DNA from: Pseudomonadota bacterium
GTDB lineage: Bacteria; Pseudomonadota; Gammaproteobacteria; Burkholderiales; Burkholderiaceae_B
DNA: 5,641 bases
Assembly: GCA_023423975.1 (NCBI GenBank)
Contig: JAFAEO010000056.1
Location: 1-5,641 of the forward strand
Direction of reading: 5' to 3'
The notes below the pieces were generated by a model. The model had not been told where the DNA came from. It was given only the letters and a program-made list of their open reading frames with translations, and did no database searches. The position numbers were made by a program, and so were the translations under genes. Positions 1-5,641 of the stretch are shown in pieces. Positions within the stretch are counted from its first letter, which is position 1, and every line of letters starts with the position of its first letter.

Positions 1-1947
1 CGCTTTACGCTGGAGGTTGACGGCCAGGAGCCGGACACCTTTGCAGTGGTGAATTTCAGGTTAATCCAGAACCAGTCATATCCGTTTGTGATGAGTGTGG
101 ATGTTGCCAGCGACTCTTTTATGCAGACGGCGGAGATGCTGCTGGAGAAGAAGGCGACACTGACCATCTGGCAGGGCGCAGTGGCGCAGCGTTATGTCAC
201 CGGCGTGGTGGCGGGTTTTGGCATGCAGGAGAATAACGGCTGGCAGATGCGTTATCACCTGCGTATTGAGCCGCCGTTATGGCGGTGCGGGCTGCGGCAG
301 AACTTTCGTATCTTCCAGCAGCAGGATATCCGGACGATATCGGCCACGTTACTGAACGAGAACGGCGTCACGGAGTGGACGCCGCTGTTTTATGAGGACC
401 ATCCGGCGCGGGAGTTCTGTGTCCAGTACGGAGAGAGCGACCTGGCGTTTCTGTCCCGGCTGTGGGCGGAGGAGGGGATTTTCTTCTTTGAGCGGTTTGC
501 GGCGGACAGTCCGGAGCAGAAGCTGACGCTGTGCGACGATGTGGCGGGGCTGTCACAGGCGGGGGAGTTTCCGTTTAACCCGGACACATCGGCAGGAGCG
601 GAGACGGAGTGTGTCAGTATGTTCCGTTATGAGGCGCATGTCCGCCCGTCATCGGTGCAGAGCCAGGATTACACGTTTAAGGTGCCGGACTGGCCGGGGA
701 TGTATGAGCAGCAGGGTGAGAACCTGAACGGACAGCTGGCGCAGTATGAGATATTTGATTATCCGGGAAGGTACAAGGATGAACAGCACGGCAAGGATTT
801 CACGCTGTACCGGATGGAGAGCCTGCGCAGTGATGCGGAAAAGGCCACAGGGCAGAGTAATTCACCGAAGCTGTGGCCGGGAACGCGGTTTACGCTGACG
901 GGGCATCCGCAGAAGATGCTGAACCGTGAATGGCAGGTGGTACAGAGCATACTGTCAGGAAGCCAGCCGCAGGCGCTGCACGGCAGCCAGGGGAGAGGAA
1001 CCACGCTGGGCAATCAGTTAGAGGTGATACCGGCGGACCGGACGTGGCGTCCACGGCTGCAAAGCAAACCGAAGGTGGACGGGCCACAGAGCGCCATTGT
1101 CACCGGTCCTGCGGGAGAGGAAATCTTCTGCGACGAACACGGACGTGTGCGAGTGCAGTTTCACTGGGACAGGTATAACCCGGCAACGGAGGCGAGTTCG
1201 TGCTGGGTGAGGGTGTCACAGGCGTGGGCGGGGCCGGGGTTCGGTAACCTGGCGATACCGCGGGTGGGCCAGGAGGTGATTGTTGATTTCCTGAACGGCG
1301 ACCCGGACCAGCCGATAATCATGGGACGGACATACCATGAGGACAACCGTTCACCGGGGAGTCTGCCGGGGACGAAGACGCAGATGACGATACGGTCGAA
1401 GACCTATAAAGGTAGCGGATTTAACGAGCTGCGGTTTGAAGACGCCACCAGTAATGAGCAGGTGTATATCCATGCGCAGAAGAACATGGATACGGAGGTG
1501 CTCAACGACCGGACAACGGATGTGAAACATGACCATACGGAAACCATCGGTAACAACCAGAAGATAACGGTGGTGAAGGGCCAGACGGTGAATGTGGGGA
1601 GCAAAAAGGAAGGTGGTCATGACCAGAAAGTGACAGTGGCGAATGACCAGACCATTACGGTACAAAACGATCAGCGGCTGGATGTTACCCACGATCGTCA
1701 CAAGGATGTAGGGAACGATCAAATCAGTAAGATAATAGGAAAAGATACCGAAGAAGTCGTGAAATCCCAGGATATTAAAGTTGGAGAAGATTACAGCCTG
1801 ACAGTTACCAACAGCCTCACCATTAAAGTCGGTGAATGCTTACTGAAAATGAATAAGGACGGTACTATCATTCTCAATGGTAAAAGTATCCAGATTGAAG
1901 GAAAAGATAAAATCAATATTTTCGGCGCAGATATTGATCTGGATTAA
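1..1947 (+). CDS. vgrG: VgrG, T6SS spike protein (5' end cut by window edge)
   Basis: VgrG trimers form the membrane-puncturing spike at the tip of the T6SS Hcp tube and carry effectors. The reading frame is open from base 1 (Arg-Phe-Thr-Leu-Glu-Val-Asp-Gly), so the GTG at 46 is internal; by comparison with E. coli relatives only a handful of N-terminal residues are missing. In window codons, about 1-320 form the gp27-like base with the family stretches LRQNFRIFQ, ENGVTEW, REFCVQYGE and GIFFFE. About 360-450 form the gp5-like OB fold (GPAGEEIFCDEHGRVRV, NGDPDQPIIMGRTY). From about codon 490 to the stop there is a periodic needle region with repeats such as NDQxITV, typical of the gp5 beta-helix. 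There is no catalytic extension, so this is a carrier VgrG, not an evolved one. The tail after about 1620-1720 is more AT-rich than the core. The TAA at 1945-1947 lies 15 bases before the adaptor gene. Confidence 0.95.
   Translation, partial: RFTLEVDGQEPDTFAVVNFRLIQNQSYPFVMSVDVASDSFMQTAEMLLEKKATLTIWQGAVAQRYVTGVVAGFGMQENNGWQMRYHLRIEPPLWRCGLRQNFRIFQQQDIRTISATLLNENGVTEWTPLFYEDHPAREFCVQYGESDLAFLSRLWAEEGIFFFERFAADSPEQKLTLCDDVAGLSQAGEFPFNPDTSAGAETECVSMFRYEAHVRPSSVQSQDYTFKVPDWPGMYEQQGENLNGQLAQYEIFDYPGRYKDEQHGKDFTLYRMESLRSDAEKATGQSNSPKLWPGTRFTLTGHPQKMLNREWQVVQSILSGSQPQALHGSQGRGTTLGNQLEVIPADRTWRPRLQSKPKVDGPQSAIVTGPAGEEIFCDEHGRVRVQFHWDRYNPATEASSCWVRVSQAWAGPGFGNLAIPRVGQEVIVDFLNGDPDQPIIMGRTYHEDNRSPGSLPGTKTQMTIRSKTYKGSGFNELRFEDATSNEQVYIHAQKNMDTEVLNDRTTDVKHDHTETIGNNQKITVVKGQTVNVGSKKEGGHDQKVTVANDQTITVQNDQRLDVTHDRHKDVGNDQISKIIGKDTEEVVKSQDIKVGEDYSLTVTNSLTIKVGECLLKMNKDGTIILNGKSIQIEGKDKINIFGADIDLD
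1620..1947 (+). other. Variable C-terminal tail of VgrG with shifted composition
   Basis: This is the 3' part of vgrG. The upstream coding sequence is strongly GC-rich (42 of 60 bases G or C at 1201-1260), whereas 1741-1800 has 24 of 60, and the following genes are AT-rich too. The encoded protein is still a regular beta-helix with Val/Ile-rich strands alternating with Asn-Asp-Gln or Gly-Lys-Asp turns, ending in a Lys/Ile/Asp-rich cap. In VgrG families the distal needle tends to vary with the cargo it carries. I infer that the conserved spike core joins a cargo-specific tail somewhere within about 1600-1730. The exact junction cannot be placed without aligning relatives. Confidence 0.55.
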
Positions 1948-1950
1948 TCT

Positions 1951-1954
1951 GGAG
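1951..1954 (+). promoter_or_regulatory. Ribosome binding site for the DUF2169 gene
   Basis: GGAG lies 8 bases before the ATG at 1963, in the 15-base gap after the vgrG stop. It supports this start and suggests the adaptor is translated from the vgrG transcript, since there is no room for a separate promoter in the gap. Confidence 0.7.
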
Positions 1955-1962
1955 AAATTAAC

Positions 1963-2904
1963 ATGAATATTGAAAATGAAACTGGTTTTCCTCACTTTCA
2001 GTTCGAAAAAGTGGGATATTATGGTGAGTTATTCACAGTAGTGGTAGTTAATCAGACATTTGATTTTTCATATAGCGGCGGTCTCTGTCTGATTGCGGAT
2101 GAGCAGCGACTGCCACTGATGACCGACTCCTGGTACGGCGAACCGGAAAGCAGCAGTCTTAAAACAGCAACCGATTTGGTTTGCAGAAAAGTCAGGGCAG
2201 ATGTTTTATTAAATGGACACGCATGGCATGCCACCGGGGAAACCACTCGATGGCAGGCCAGTTTACAGGTGGGTAATCTTCAGCGCCAATTTGATATATG
2301 TGGCCCTTGCCAATGGCAATATATATCTAACCGCTGGCAACTTAGCGAACCTGAATTAACTGATCGGGTACTGTTACGCCATGAACTGGCGTCAGCCAGT
2401 GAATTTAATCCTGTAGGCATTGTTATTCCCTCCCTGATAACGCTTGGCGATAAATCGCCCTGTCCAGCTCCACAGTTATCTGCCTCACCAGGAGCTATTT
2501 GCCGTAGCTGGCCTTCACGATTGCGCTATGCCAGAGGTTTTACAGAACAGTGGCAAAAGACTGTTCAACCTTTTTATCCAGATGAATTCGATTTTGCATT
2601 CATGAATTATTCTCCACCAGAACAACAATACGATGGTTATTTAATTGGCAATGAAAAAATTATATTGAACGGCCTGTTACCTTCTAAAATGGAACAAACT
2701 TGTTTCCTTCCAGATATTAGACTATTGGCGTATTTGTTTTACCGCTCTGATAAAAACGTAGAACTGCGCCCATTGTTGGCTGACACACTGACCATCCACA
2801 CAGACGATGAGCAACTAACACTACTCTGGCGCTTAACGCTCCCCGTGGATTCTCTTCCACAACGTATTGTTTTGACGACGGAGCAGAGGGGACCTCATGG
2901 CTGA
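1963..2904 (+). CDS. DUF2169-family T6SS adaptor/chaperone
   Basis: This 313-residue protein looks like a full-length short form of the DUF2169 family. Family features I recognise are the N-terminal NxTGFPHFQFEK start, the YGEPESSSLK segment (residues 58-67), RADVLLNGHAW (78-88), LSEPELT (127-133), the PFYPDEFDFAF and SPPEQQ block (203-222), GNEKIILNGL (229-238), and a C-terminal strand region including LTLLWRLTLP. No signal peptide or membrane segment is visible, so it is probably cytoplasmic. DUF2169 genes are known to sit between vgrG and genes for PAAR-like effectors, for example in the Agrobacterium Tde2 cluster, where they are needed for effector loading. The same order here supports a role in seating the downstream DUF4150 protein on VgrG. 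Its last 8 bases overlap the effector gene, so the two are probably translationally coupled. Composition is intermediate between the vgrG core and the toxin end. Confidence 0.85.
   Translation: MNIENETGFPHFQFEKVGYYGELFTVVVVNQTFDFSYSGGLCLIADEQRLPLMTDSWYGEPESSSLKTATDLVCRKVRADVLLNGHAWHATGETTRWQASLQVGNLQRQFDICGPCQWQYISNRWQLSEPELTDRVLLRHELASASEFNPVGIVIPSLITLGDKSPCPAPQLSASPGAICRSWPSRLRYARGFTEQWQKTVQPFYPDEFDFAFMNYSPPEQQYDGYLIGNEKIILNGLLPSKMEQTCFLPDIRLLAYLFYRSDKNVELRPLLADTLTIHTDDEQLTLLWRLTLPVDSLPQRIVLTTEQRGPHG
2886..2892 (+). promoter_or_regulatory. Ribosome binding site for the DUF4150 effector
   Basis: GAGGGGA ends 4 bases before the ATG at 2897 and lies inside the end of the upstream adaptor gene. 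It supports the overlapping ATG as the true start of the effector and suggests coupled translation. Confidence 0.6.
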
Positions 2905-4030
2905 AAATCATATTGGTTGTCGTGAATCGAAGTACGTTGCGATATGTATTGCGCCTGATGTCTGCAAGGTTGGTGATGCGATAGTGCCGTTTGACAGCTT
3001 TCAGAACCTGACACATGAGAAAATTTATATCAGCAATGTCAGGGCACGGGGCAATCCAATACTGACCGTGGACTGTATTATTGCAGGTACACGAAGTAAT
3101 GCCGGGAAAGGTGTCAGTTCTGGCACCAGTCTGGGCAGCGGTGACTGCCGGATACTGACAGGCGTGGATCATATAAAGTGCAAGGGAAAGCCGGTAGCCA
3201 GGAATCTTTCGCTGGTTGCCATGAATAATGATAATACTGTTGGAAAACTGTATACCCAGACAAACCCGCCAAATCAGATAATACCTGTTAAAGAATCATC
3301 GCTTTGGGCCAAGTATCTGGAACTGCAAATACAACAGCAAGAGTTTGAGCTTGAGTCCAAAAAGCAAGAAGCAGATGCAATGATAGGATTAGGCAAGGCA
3401 TTTATTAATGGCTGGTATATGTTGGGTGCATTGATTGCCAAAGGTCAGATGCAAAATGACATTGCCCAAATGGAAAGTAATATTGCTCTGGCGAGAGGGT
3501 TGGGGATGGATACCCAAATTATGGAGCGGGCGAATGAGACCAACAGGGAGGTAATGGAAACTATTGATCCTAGAGAGCCATTGTTGAAACCTGCCAATGA
3601 AACCCAAGCAATGGCGATGGAGGTTGAGCCATGGCTGGAACTTATGACCGGGGTTGGAGCACTGGTGAAAGGTTTGGTCAAGTTTTCAGCGAAGTTTGCA
3701 ATAAAATCGGTTGGCAGAATGGGGAGGAGCGGTGCTAAAATTGTGCTGGATGCAAATGGATTGCCTATTCCTGTTCCTCCAAGCGTTGGCGCTGCGGGAA
3801 GAGTTCCGAGAGTATTACAAACTGGAGGTAATACTCTTGAGGCAAGAACTGCCAGGGAGTTAAATGAATTTTTTGGTAAAAATATTAACAGGAGAGAATG
3901 GGGGAAAGCTTTAGAAAAGTTGAAAAAAGATTTACGCTTACGAGGTGATCACCATGGTCGAATACTTGATAATGGTGATTATATTGATGACTCAGGAAAT
4001 ATTTTAGGAAACATAGAAGATTATTTATGA
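2897..4030 (+). CDS. DUF4150 PAAR-like T6SS effector with small C-terminal toxin domain
   Basis: This 377-residue protein is a probable specialised T6SS effector carried on the VgrG tip. Residues about 1-125 match the DUF4150 (PAAR-like) fold: IAPDVCKVGDAIVPF near 18-32, a Gly/Ser-rich GKGVSSGTSLGSGDCR stretch (70-85), TGVDHIKCKGKPVARNLS (88-105), and cysteines at 8, 17, 23, 60, 84 and 95. Residues about 134-220 are Gln/Glu/Lys-rich helix with a coiled-coil look, interrupted by a hydrophobic patch at 164-181. A second Gly/Ala/hydrophobic segment spans 250-272. A Pro-rich linker (290-296) precedes the C-terminal domain, about 318-377, with REWGKALEKLKKD followed by GDHHGRI and a Gly/Asp-rich end. 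There are no Rhs/YD repeats. The gene sits 3' of a DUF2169 adaptor and overlaps a DUF4279 gene by ATGA, the usual effector-immunity order. Carrier assignment is firm; toxin chemistry is not known to me. Confidence 0.88.
   Translation: MAENHIGCRESKYVAICIAPDVCKVGDAIVPFDSFQNLTHEKIYISNVRARGNPILTVDCIIAGTRSNAGKGVSSGTSLGSGDCRILTGVDHIKCKGKPVARNLSLVAMNNDNTVGKLYTQTNPPNQIIPVKESSLWAKYLELQIQQQEFELESKKQEADAMIGLGKAFINGWYMLGALIAKGQMQNDIAQMESNIALARGLGMDTQIMERANETNREVMETIDPREPLLKPANETQAMAMEVEPWLELMTGVGALVKGLVKFSAKFAIKSVGRMGRSGAKIVLDANGLPIPVPPSVGAAGRVPRVLQTGGNTLEARTARELNEFFGKNINRREWGKALEKLKKDLRLRGDHHGRILDNGDYIDDSGNILGNIEDYL
3848..4027 (+). other. Putative C-terminal toxin domain (Asp-His-His type)
   Basis: This segment encodes effector residues 318-377. 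It holds an amphipathic helix region with Trp335 and the pattern REWGKALEKLKKD, then Asp351-His352-His353-Gly, then two short Asp/Gly-rich repeats resembling NGDYID and SGNILGN, and ends at IEDYL. The general pattern (WGxALExLKKD, then DHHG, then GxYxDxxGxxxGNxxDY) reminds me of short toxin tips at the ends of Rhs and other polymorphic toxins, possibly the group called polymorphic toxin type 17 (Ntox17), predicted to be an RNase. I am not certain of that name. The paired histidines next to an aspartate are candidate catalytic or metal-binding residues by inference only. At about 60 residues it is very short for an enzyme, so part of the 290-317 linker may belong to the fold. Confidence 0.5.
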
Positions 4031-4506
4031 TTAAGAATATACAATCAAGGCTTACCCCGATATCTCATGAATATCCAAGTTGTGATGAGTGCTATGCTAG
4101 CCTCTTGATTTACACAGGTAATACTCACCCTAATGAAATAAGTATTCACTTAGAACTTGAGCCAACATCAATTAATATAAAAGGAGATGAAATTATTACT
4201 CTATCGGGAAAGAAAAGATATGCAAAAAATTCATATTGGATGCTCTCGTCAGAAAATCTAGTGAACTCGAAAGATATTCGAGAACATCTGGATTGGCTAC
4301 TTCACAAACTTGGACCTAAATCATCAAATATTGCAAAATTGCAAGCATTAGAAAATATTTCAATGGGTATTGACTGTACCTGGAGATCATTGAATTGGCA
4401 CGGTGGGCCAACTTTATGGCCTGAGCAGATGAAAATAATGGCTAATCTTGGATTGGAGTGTTCATTTGATATTTATTTCGTCGGCAATGAAGATGGCAAT
4501 CTTTAA
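4027..4506 (+). CDS. DUF4279-family protein, probable immunity protein
   Basis: This 159-residue protein has no signal peptide or membrane segment, so it should act in the cytoplasm. It fits the DUF4279 pattern: ASLLIYTGNTHPNEISIHLELEPTS (residues 24-48, the strand-turn-helix near the N terminus), a Gly-rich turn near 53-61, SYWMLSSE (69-76), REHLDWLLHKLGP (85-97), and the C-terminal LGLECSFDIYF (141-151). DUF4279 proteins have been seen downstream of polymorphic toxins. The ATG overlaps the effector stop as ATGA, with only a weak purine run (GAAGA at 4016-4020) upstream, so translation is probably coupled to the effector. The toxin domain has no signal or transmembrane feature either, consistent with a toxin and antidote that meet in the cytoplasm. 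The gene is strongly AT-rich (16 of 60 bases G or C at 4141-4200), like the toxin end and unlike vgrG. Direct binding to the toxin is inferred from position only. Confidence 0.75.
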   Translation: MIKNIQSRLTPISHEYPSCDECYASLLIYTGNTHPNEISIHLELEPTSINIKGDEIITLSGKKRYAKNSYWMLSSENLVNSKDIREHLDWLLHKLGPKSSNIAKLQALENISMGIDCTWRSLNWHGGPTLWPEQMKIMANLGLECSFDIYFVGNEDGNL

Positions 4507-4585
4507 TTATTGCTCGCAAATTTTTAATAAACAAATAGCACAATAAAATACTCGGTATCTATGGTATATACCTAATAAACAAGGG

Positions 4586-4653
4586 CAGGGAAAGATCATC
4601 AGAAGTACACTTTTTGTACCAGGGAAAGATCACGTAACGCTGCTTTTTTGTAC
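4586..4653 (+). repeat. Two tandem copies of a 34-bp unit, probable IS terminus
   Basis: Units span 4586-4619 and 4620-4653. Both begin with the identical 13-mer CAGGGAAAGATCA and end with the identical 9-mer TTTTTGTAC; the 12 bases between differ almost completely (2 of 12 match). The CAGGG start is typical of ISAs1-family inverted-repeat ends, so one or both are candidate left ends of the H-rpt element. The first unit also contains a small hairpin, GTACA at 4605-4609 pairing with TGTAC at 4615-4619. Each 13-mer contains a GATC Dam site (4594-4597 and 4628-4631). The matching right end lies outside the window. Confidence 0.7.
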
Positions 4654-4751
4654 TAAATAATTCGCATTTTATGTTTAAAAATTGAGATATTCCTCATTAC
4701 CTGAAGCTGTTTTTTATTGAGTATACATGATCAAATACTCCTTACATAATT

Positions 4752-4757
4752 AAGGAG
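4752..4757 (+). promoter_or_regulatory. Ribosome binding site for the transposase
   Basis: AAGGAG lies 6 bases before the ATG at 4764. It is a strong site at good spacing and fixes the transposase start. Confidence 0.8.
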
Positions 4758-4763
4758 AACACA

Positions 4764-5641
4764 ATGGAACTTAAAAAATTGATGGAACATATTTCTATTA
4801 TCCCCGATTACAGACAAGCCTGGAAAGTGGAGCATAAATTGTCGGATATTCTACTGTTGACTATTTGTGCCGTTATTTCTGGTGCAGAAGGCTGGGAAGA
4901 TATAGAGGATTTTGGGGAAACACATCTCGATTTTTTAAAACAATACGGTTATTTTGAAAATGGTATTCCTGTTCACGATACCATCGCCAGAGTTGTATCC
5001 TGTATCAGTCCTTCAAAATTTCACGAGTGCTTTATTAACTGGATGCGAGATTGCCATACTTCAGATGATAAAGACGTCATCGCAATTGATGGAAAAACAC
5101 TCCGGCATTCTTATGACAAGAGTCGCCGCAAGGGAGCGATTCATGTCATTAGTGCGTTCTCAACAATGCACAGTCTGGTCATCGGACAGATCAGGACGGA
5201 TGAGAAATCTAATGAGATTACAGCTATCCCAGAACTTCTTAACATGCTGGATATTAAAGGAAAAATCATCACAACTGATGCGATGGGTTGCCAGAAAGAT
5301 ATTGCAGAGAAGATACAAAAACAGGGAGGTGATTATTTATTCGCGGTAAAAGGAAACCAGGGGCGGCTAAATAAAGCCTTCGAGGAAAAATTTCCGCTGA
5401 AAGAATTAAATAATCCAGAGCATGACAGTTACGCAATTAGTGAAAAGAGTCACGGCAGAGAAGAAATCCGTCTTCACATTGTTTGCGATGTCCCTGATGA
5501 ACTTATTGATTTCACATTTGAATGGAAAGGGCTGAAGAAATTATGCGTGGCAGTCTCCTTTCGGTCAATAATAGCAGAACAAAAGAAAGAGCCAGAAATG
5601 ACGGTCAGATATTATATCAGTTCTGCTGATTTAACCGCAGA
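4764..5641 (+). CDS. H-rpt/ISAs1-family transposase, YhhI-like (3' end cut by window edge)
   Basis: This is a DDE transposase predicted to cut and join the ends of the H-rpt element. The frame is open from the ATG at 4764 to the window edge, 292 full codons plus two bases, without a stop or frameshift. Residues about 1-100 form the ISAs1-associated N-terminal domain (IIPDYRQAW, LSDILLLTICAVISGA, GWEDIEDFGE). The catalytic core follows, with candidate acidic residues Asp109 in IAIDGKTLRHS, Asp172 in TTDAMGCQKDIA, and Glu234 in the KSHGREEIR motif. As I recall the E. coli K-12 protein YhhI (about 378 residues), this product differs at only a few positions, so some 85 residues should lie beyond the window. 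Many H-rpt copies near Rhs genes are decayed; this one appears intact in what can be seen. Its position just after the immunity gene mirrors the place of H-rpt copies at the ends of Rhs elements. Confidence 0.93.
   Translation, partial: MELKKLMEHISIIPDYRQAWKVEHKLSDILLLTICAVISGAEGWEDIEDFGETHLDFLKQYGYFENGIPVHDTIARVVSCISPSKFHECFINWMRDCHTSDDKDVIAIDGKTLRHSYDKSRRKGAIHVISAFSTMHSLVIGQIRTDEKSNEITAIPELLNMLDIKGKIITTDAMGCQKDIAEKIQKQGGDYLFAVKGNQGRLNKAFEEKFPLKELNNPEHDSYAISEKSHGREEIRLHIVCDVPDELIDFTFEWKGLKKLCVAVSFRSIIAEQKKEPEMTVRYYISSADLTA

Larger units (their letters stand above)
4507..4763 (+). other. Noncoding gap between immunity gene and transposase
   Basis: I see no credible gene in these 257 AT-rich bases. 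They hold a 10-bp palindrome GGTATATACC at 4563-4572, with an earlier GGTAT at 4554-4558 that could pair with its right half. They also hold the two 34-bp repeat units at 4586-4653 and the leader of the transposase gene. No convincing rho-independent terminator follows the immunity gene. A weak -10-like CATAAT lies at 4745-4750, but I find no matching -35 box at good spacing, so no promoter is called. Confidence 0.6.
4620..5641 (+). mobile_element. H-rpt insertion element, ISAs1 family (right part outside window)
   Basis: The element is recognised from its transposase, which resembles the E. coli H-repeat proteins found at the ends of Rhs elements. The left boundary is placed at the second CAGGGAAAGATCA copy because this leaves a 144-base leader, which together with a transposase of about 378 codons would give roughly the 1.3 kb I remember for H-rpt elements. 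The first copy at 4586 is the alternative boundary. The right terminal repeat and the target duplication cannot be seen. Confidence 0.75.

Noticed and set aside
46..48. GTG at 46 as the start of vgrG
   Set aside because: The frame is open upstream to base 1 and codes for the conserved VgrG N-terminal segment RFTLEVDGQEPDTFAVV, so the true start lies outside the window.
1480..1720. DNA repeats in vgrG as a CRISPR or tandem-repeat array
   Set aside because: The periodicity is at protein level (NDQxITV-like beta-helix turns) in an open reading frame; the DNA copies are degenerate and there are no spacers.
1351..1722. A 123-residue minus-strand open frame within vgrG
   Set aside because: It is antisense to the repetitive needle region of vgrG; its His/Leu/Val-rich product is what the complementary repeat codons would give.
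2717..3172. A 151-residue minus-strand open frame across the adaptor/effector junction
   Set aside because: It is antisense to two well-supported genes and shows no recognisable domain.
4554..4572. GGTAT...ATACC as a rho-independent terminator after the immunity gene
   Set aside because: The stem is only 5 AT-rich base pairs and no T-run follows.
4605..4619. GTACA/TGTAC hairpin as a terminator
   Set aside because: The stem is 5 bp, the T-run lies in the loop and not after the stem, and the same T-run belongs to the repeated IS unit.
4954..5349. A 131-residue open frame on the + strand
   Set aside because: It lies wholly inside the transposase gene in another frame, and the transposase frame has clear family motifs.

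Overview
The window looks like a type VI secretion system (T6SS) effector module from the Escherichia coli/Shigella group, or a very close relative. Two things point there. The conserved part of VgrG reads like the E. coli VgrG family. The transposase at the right edge is, as far as I can recall the protein, almost the same as the E. coli H-repeat (H-rpt) transposase YhhI, of the ISAs1 family. No database search was run, so all family names come from motif recognition.

Layout, all on the + strand. (1) Positions 1-1947: vgrG, cut at its 5' end by the window edge. It has a GC-rich conserved spike core and a tail that becomes more AT-rich. (2) 1963-2904: a DUF2169-family T6SS adaptor. (3) 2897-4030: a DUF4150 (PAAR-like) spike-tip protein with a coiled-coil/hydrophobic middle and a small C-terminal domain centred on Asp-His-His, probably the toxin. 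(4) 4027-4506: a DUF4279-family protein that overlaps the effector by ATGA and is probably its immunity protein. (5) 4507-4763: a noncoding stretch holding two copies of a 34-bp unit that probably marks the left end of an H-rpt insertion element. (6) 4764-5641: the H-rpt transposase, intact as far as seen but cut by the right edge.

How the genes fit together: spacing is 15 bp between vgrG and the adaptor, an 8-bp overlap between adaptor and effector, and a 4-bp overlap between effector and immunity gene. This suggests one transcription unit. The adaptor would help seat the DUF4150 tip on the VgrG trimer, the C-terminal domain would be delivered into a neighbouring cell, and the DUF4279 protein would protect the producer. 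Base composition falls along the unit: 42 of 60 bases are G or C at 1201-1260, 24 of 60 at 1741-1800, and 16 of 60 at 4141-4200. That fits a conserved vgrG 5' part joined to an acquired cargo cassette, with an IS element next to the cassette.

The least described part is the effector/immunity pair: a toxin domain of only about 60 residues, on a DUF4150 carrier without an Rhs shell, paired with a DUF4279 protein.
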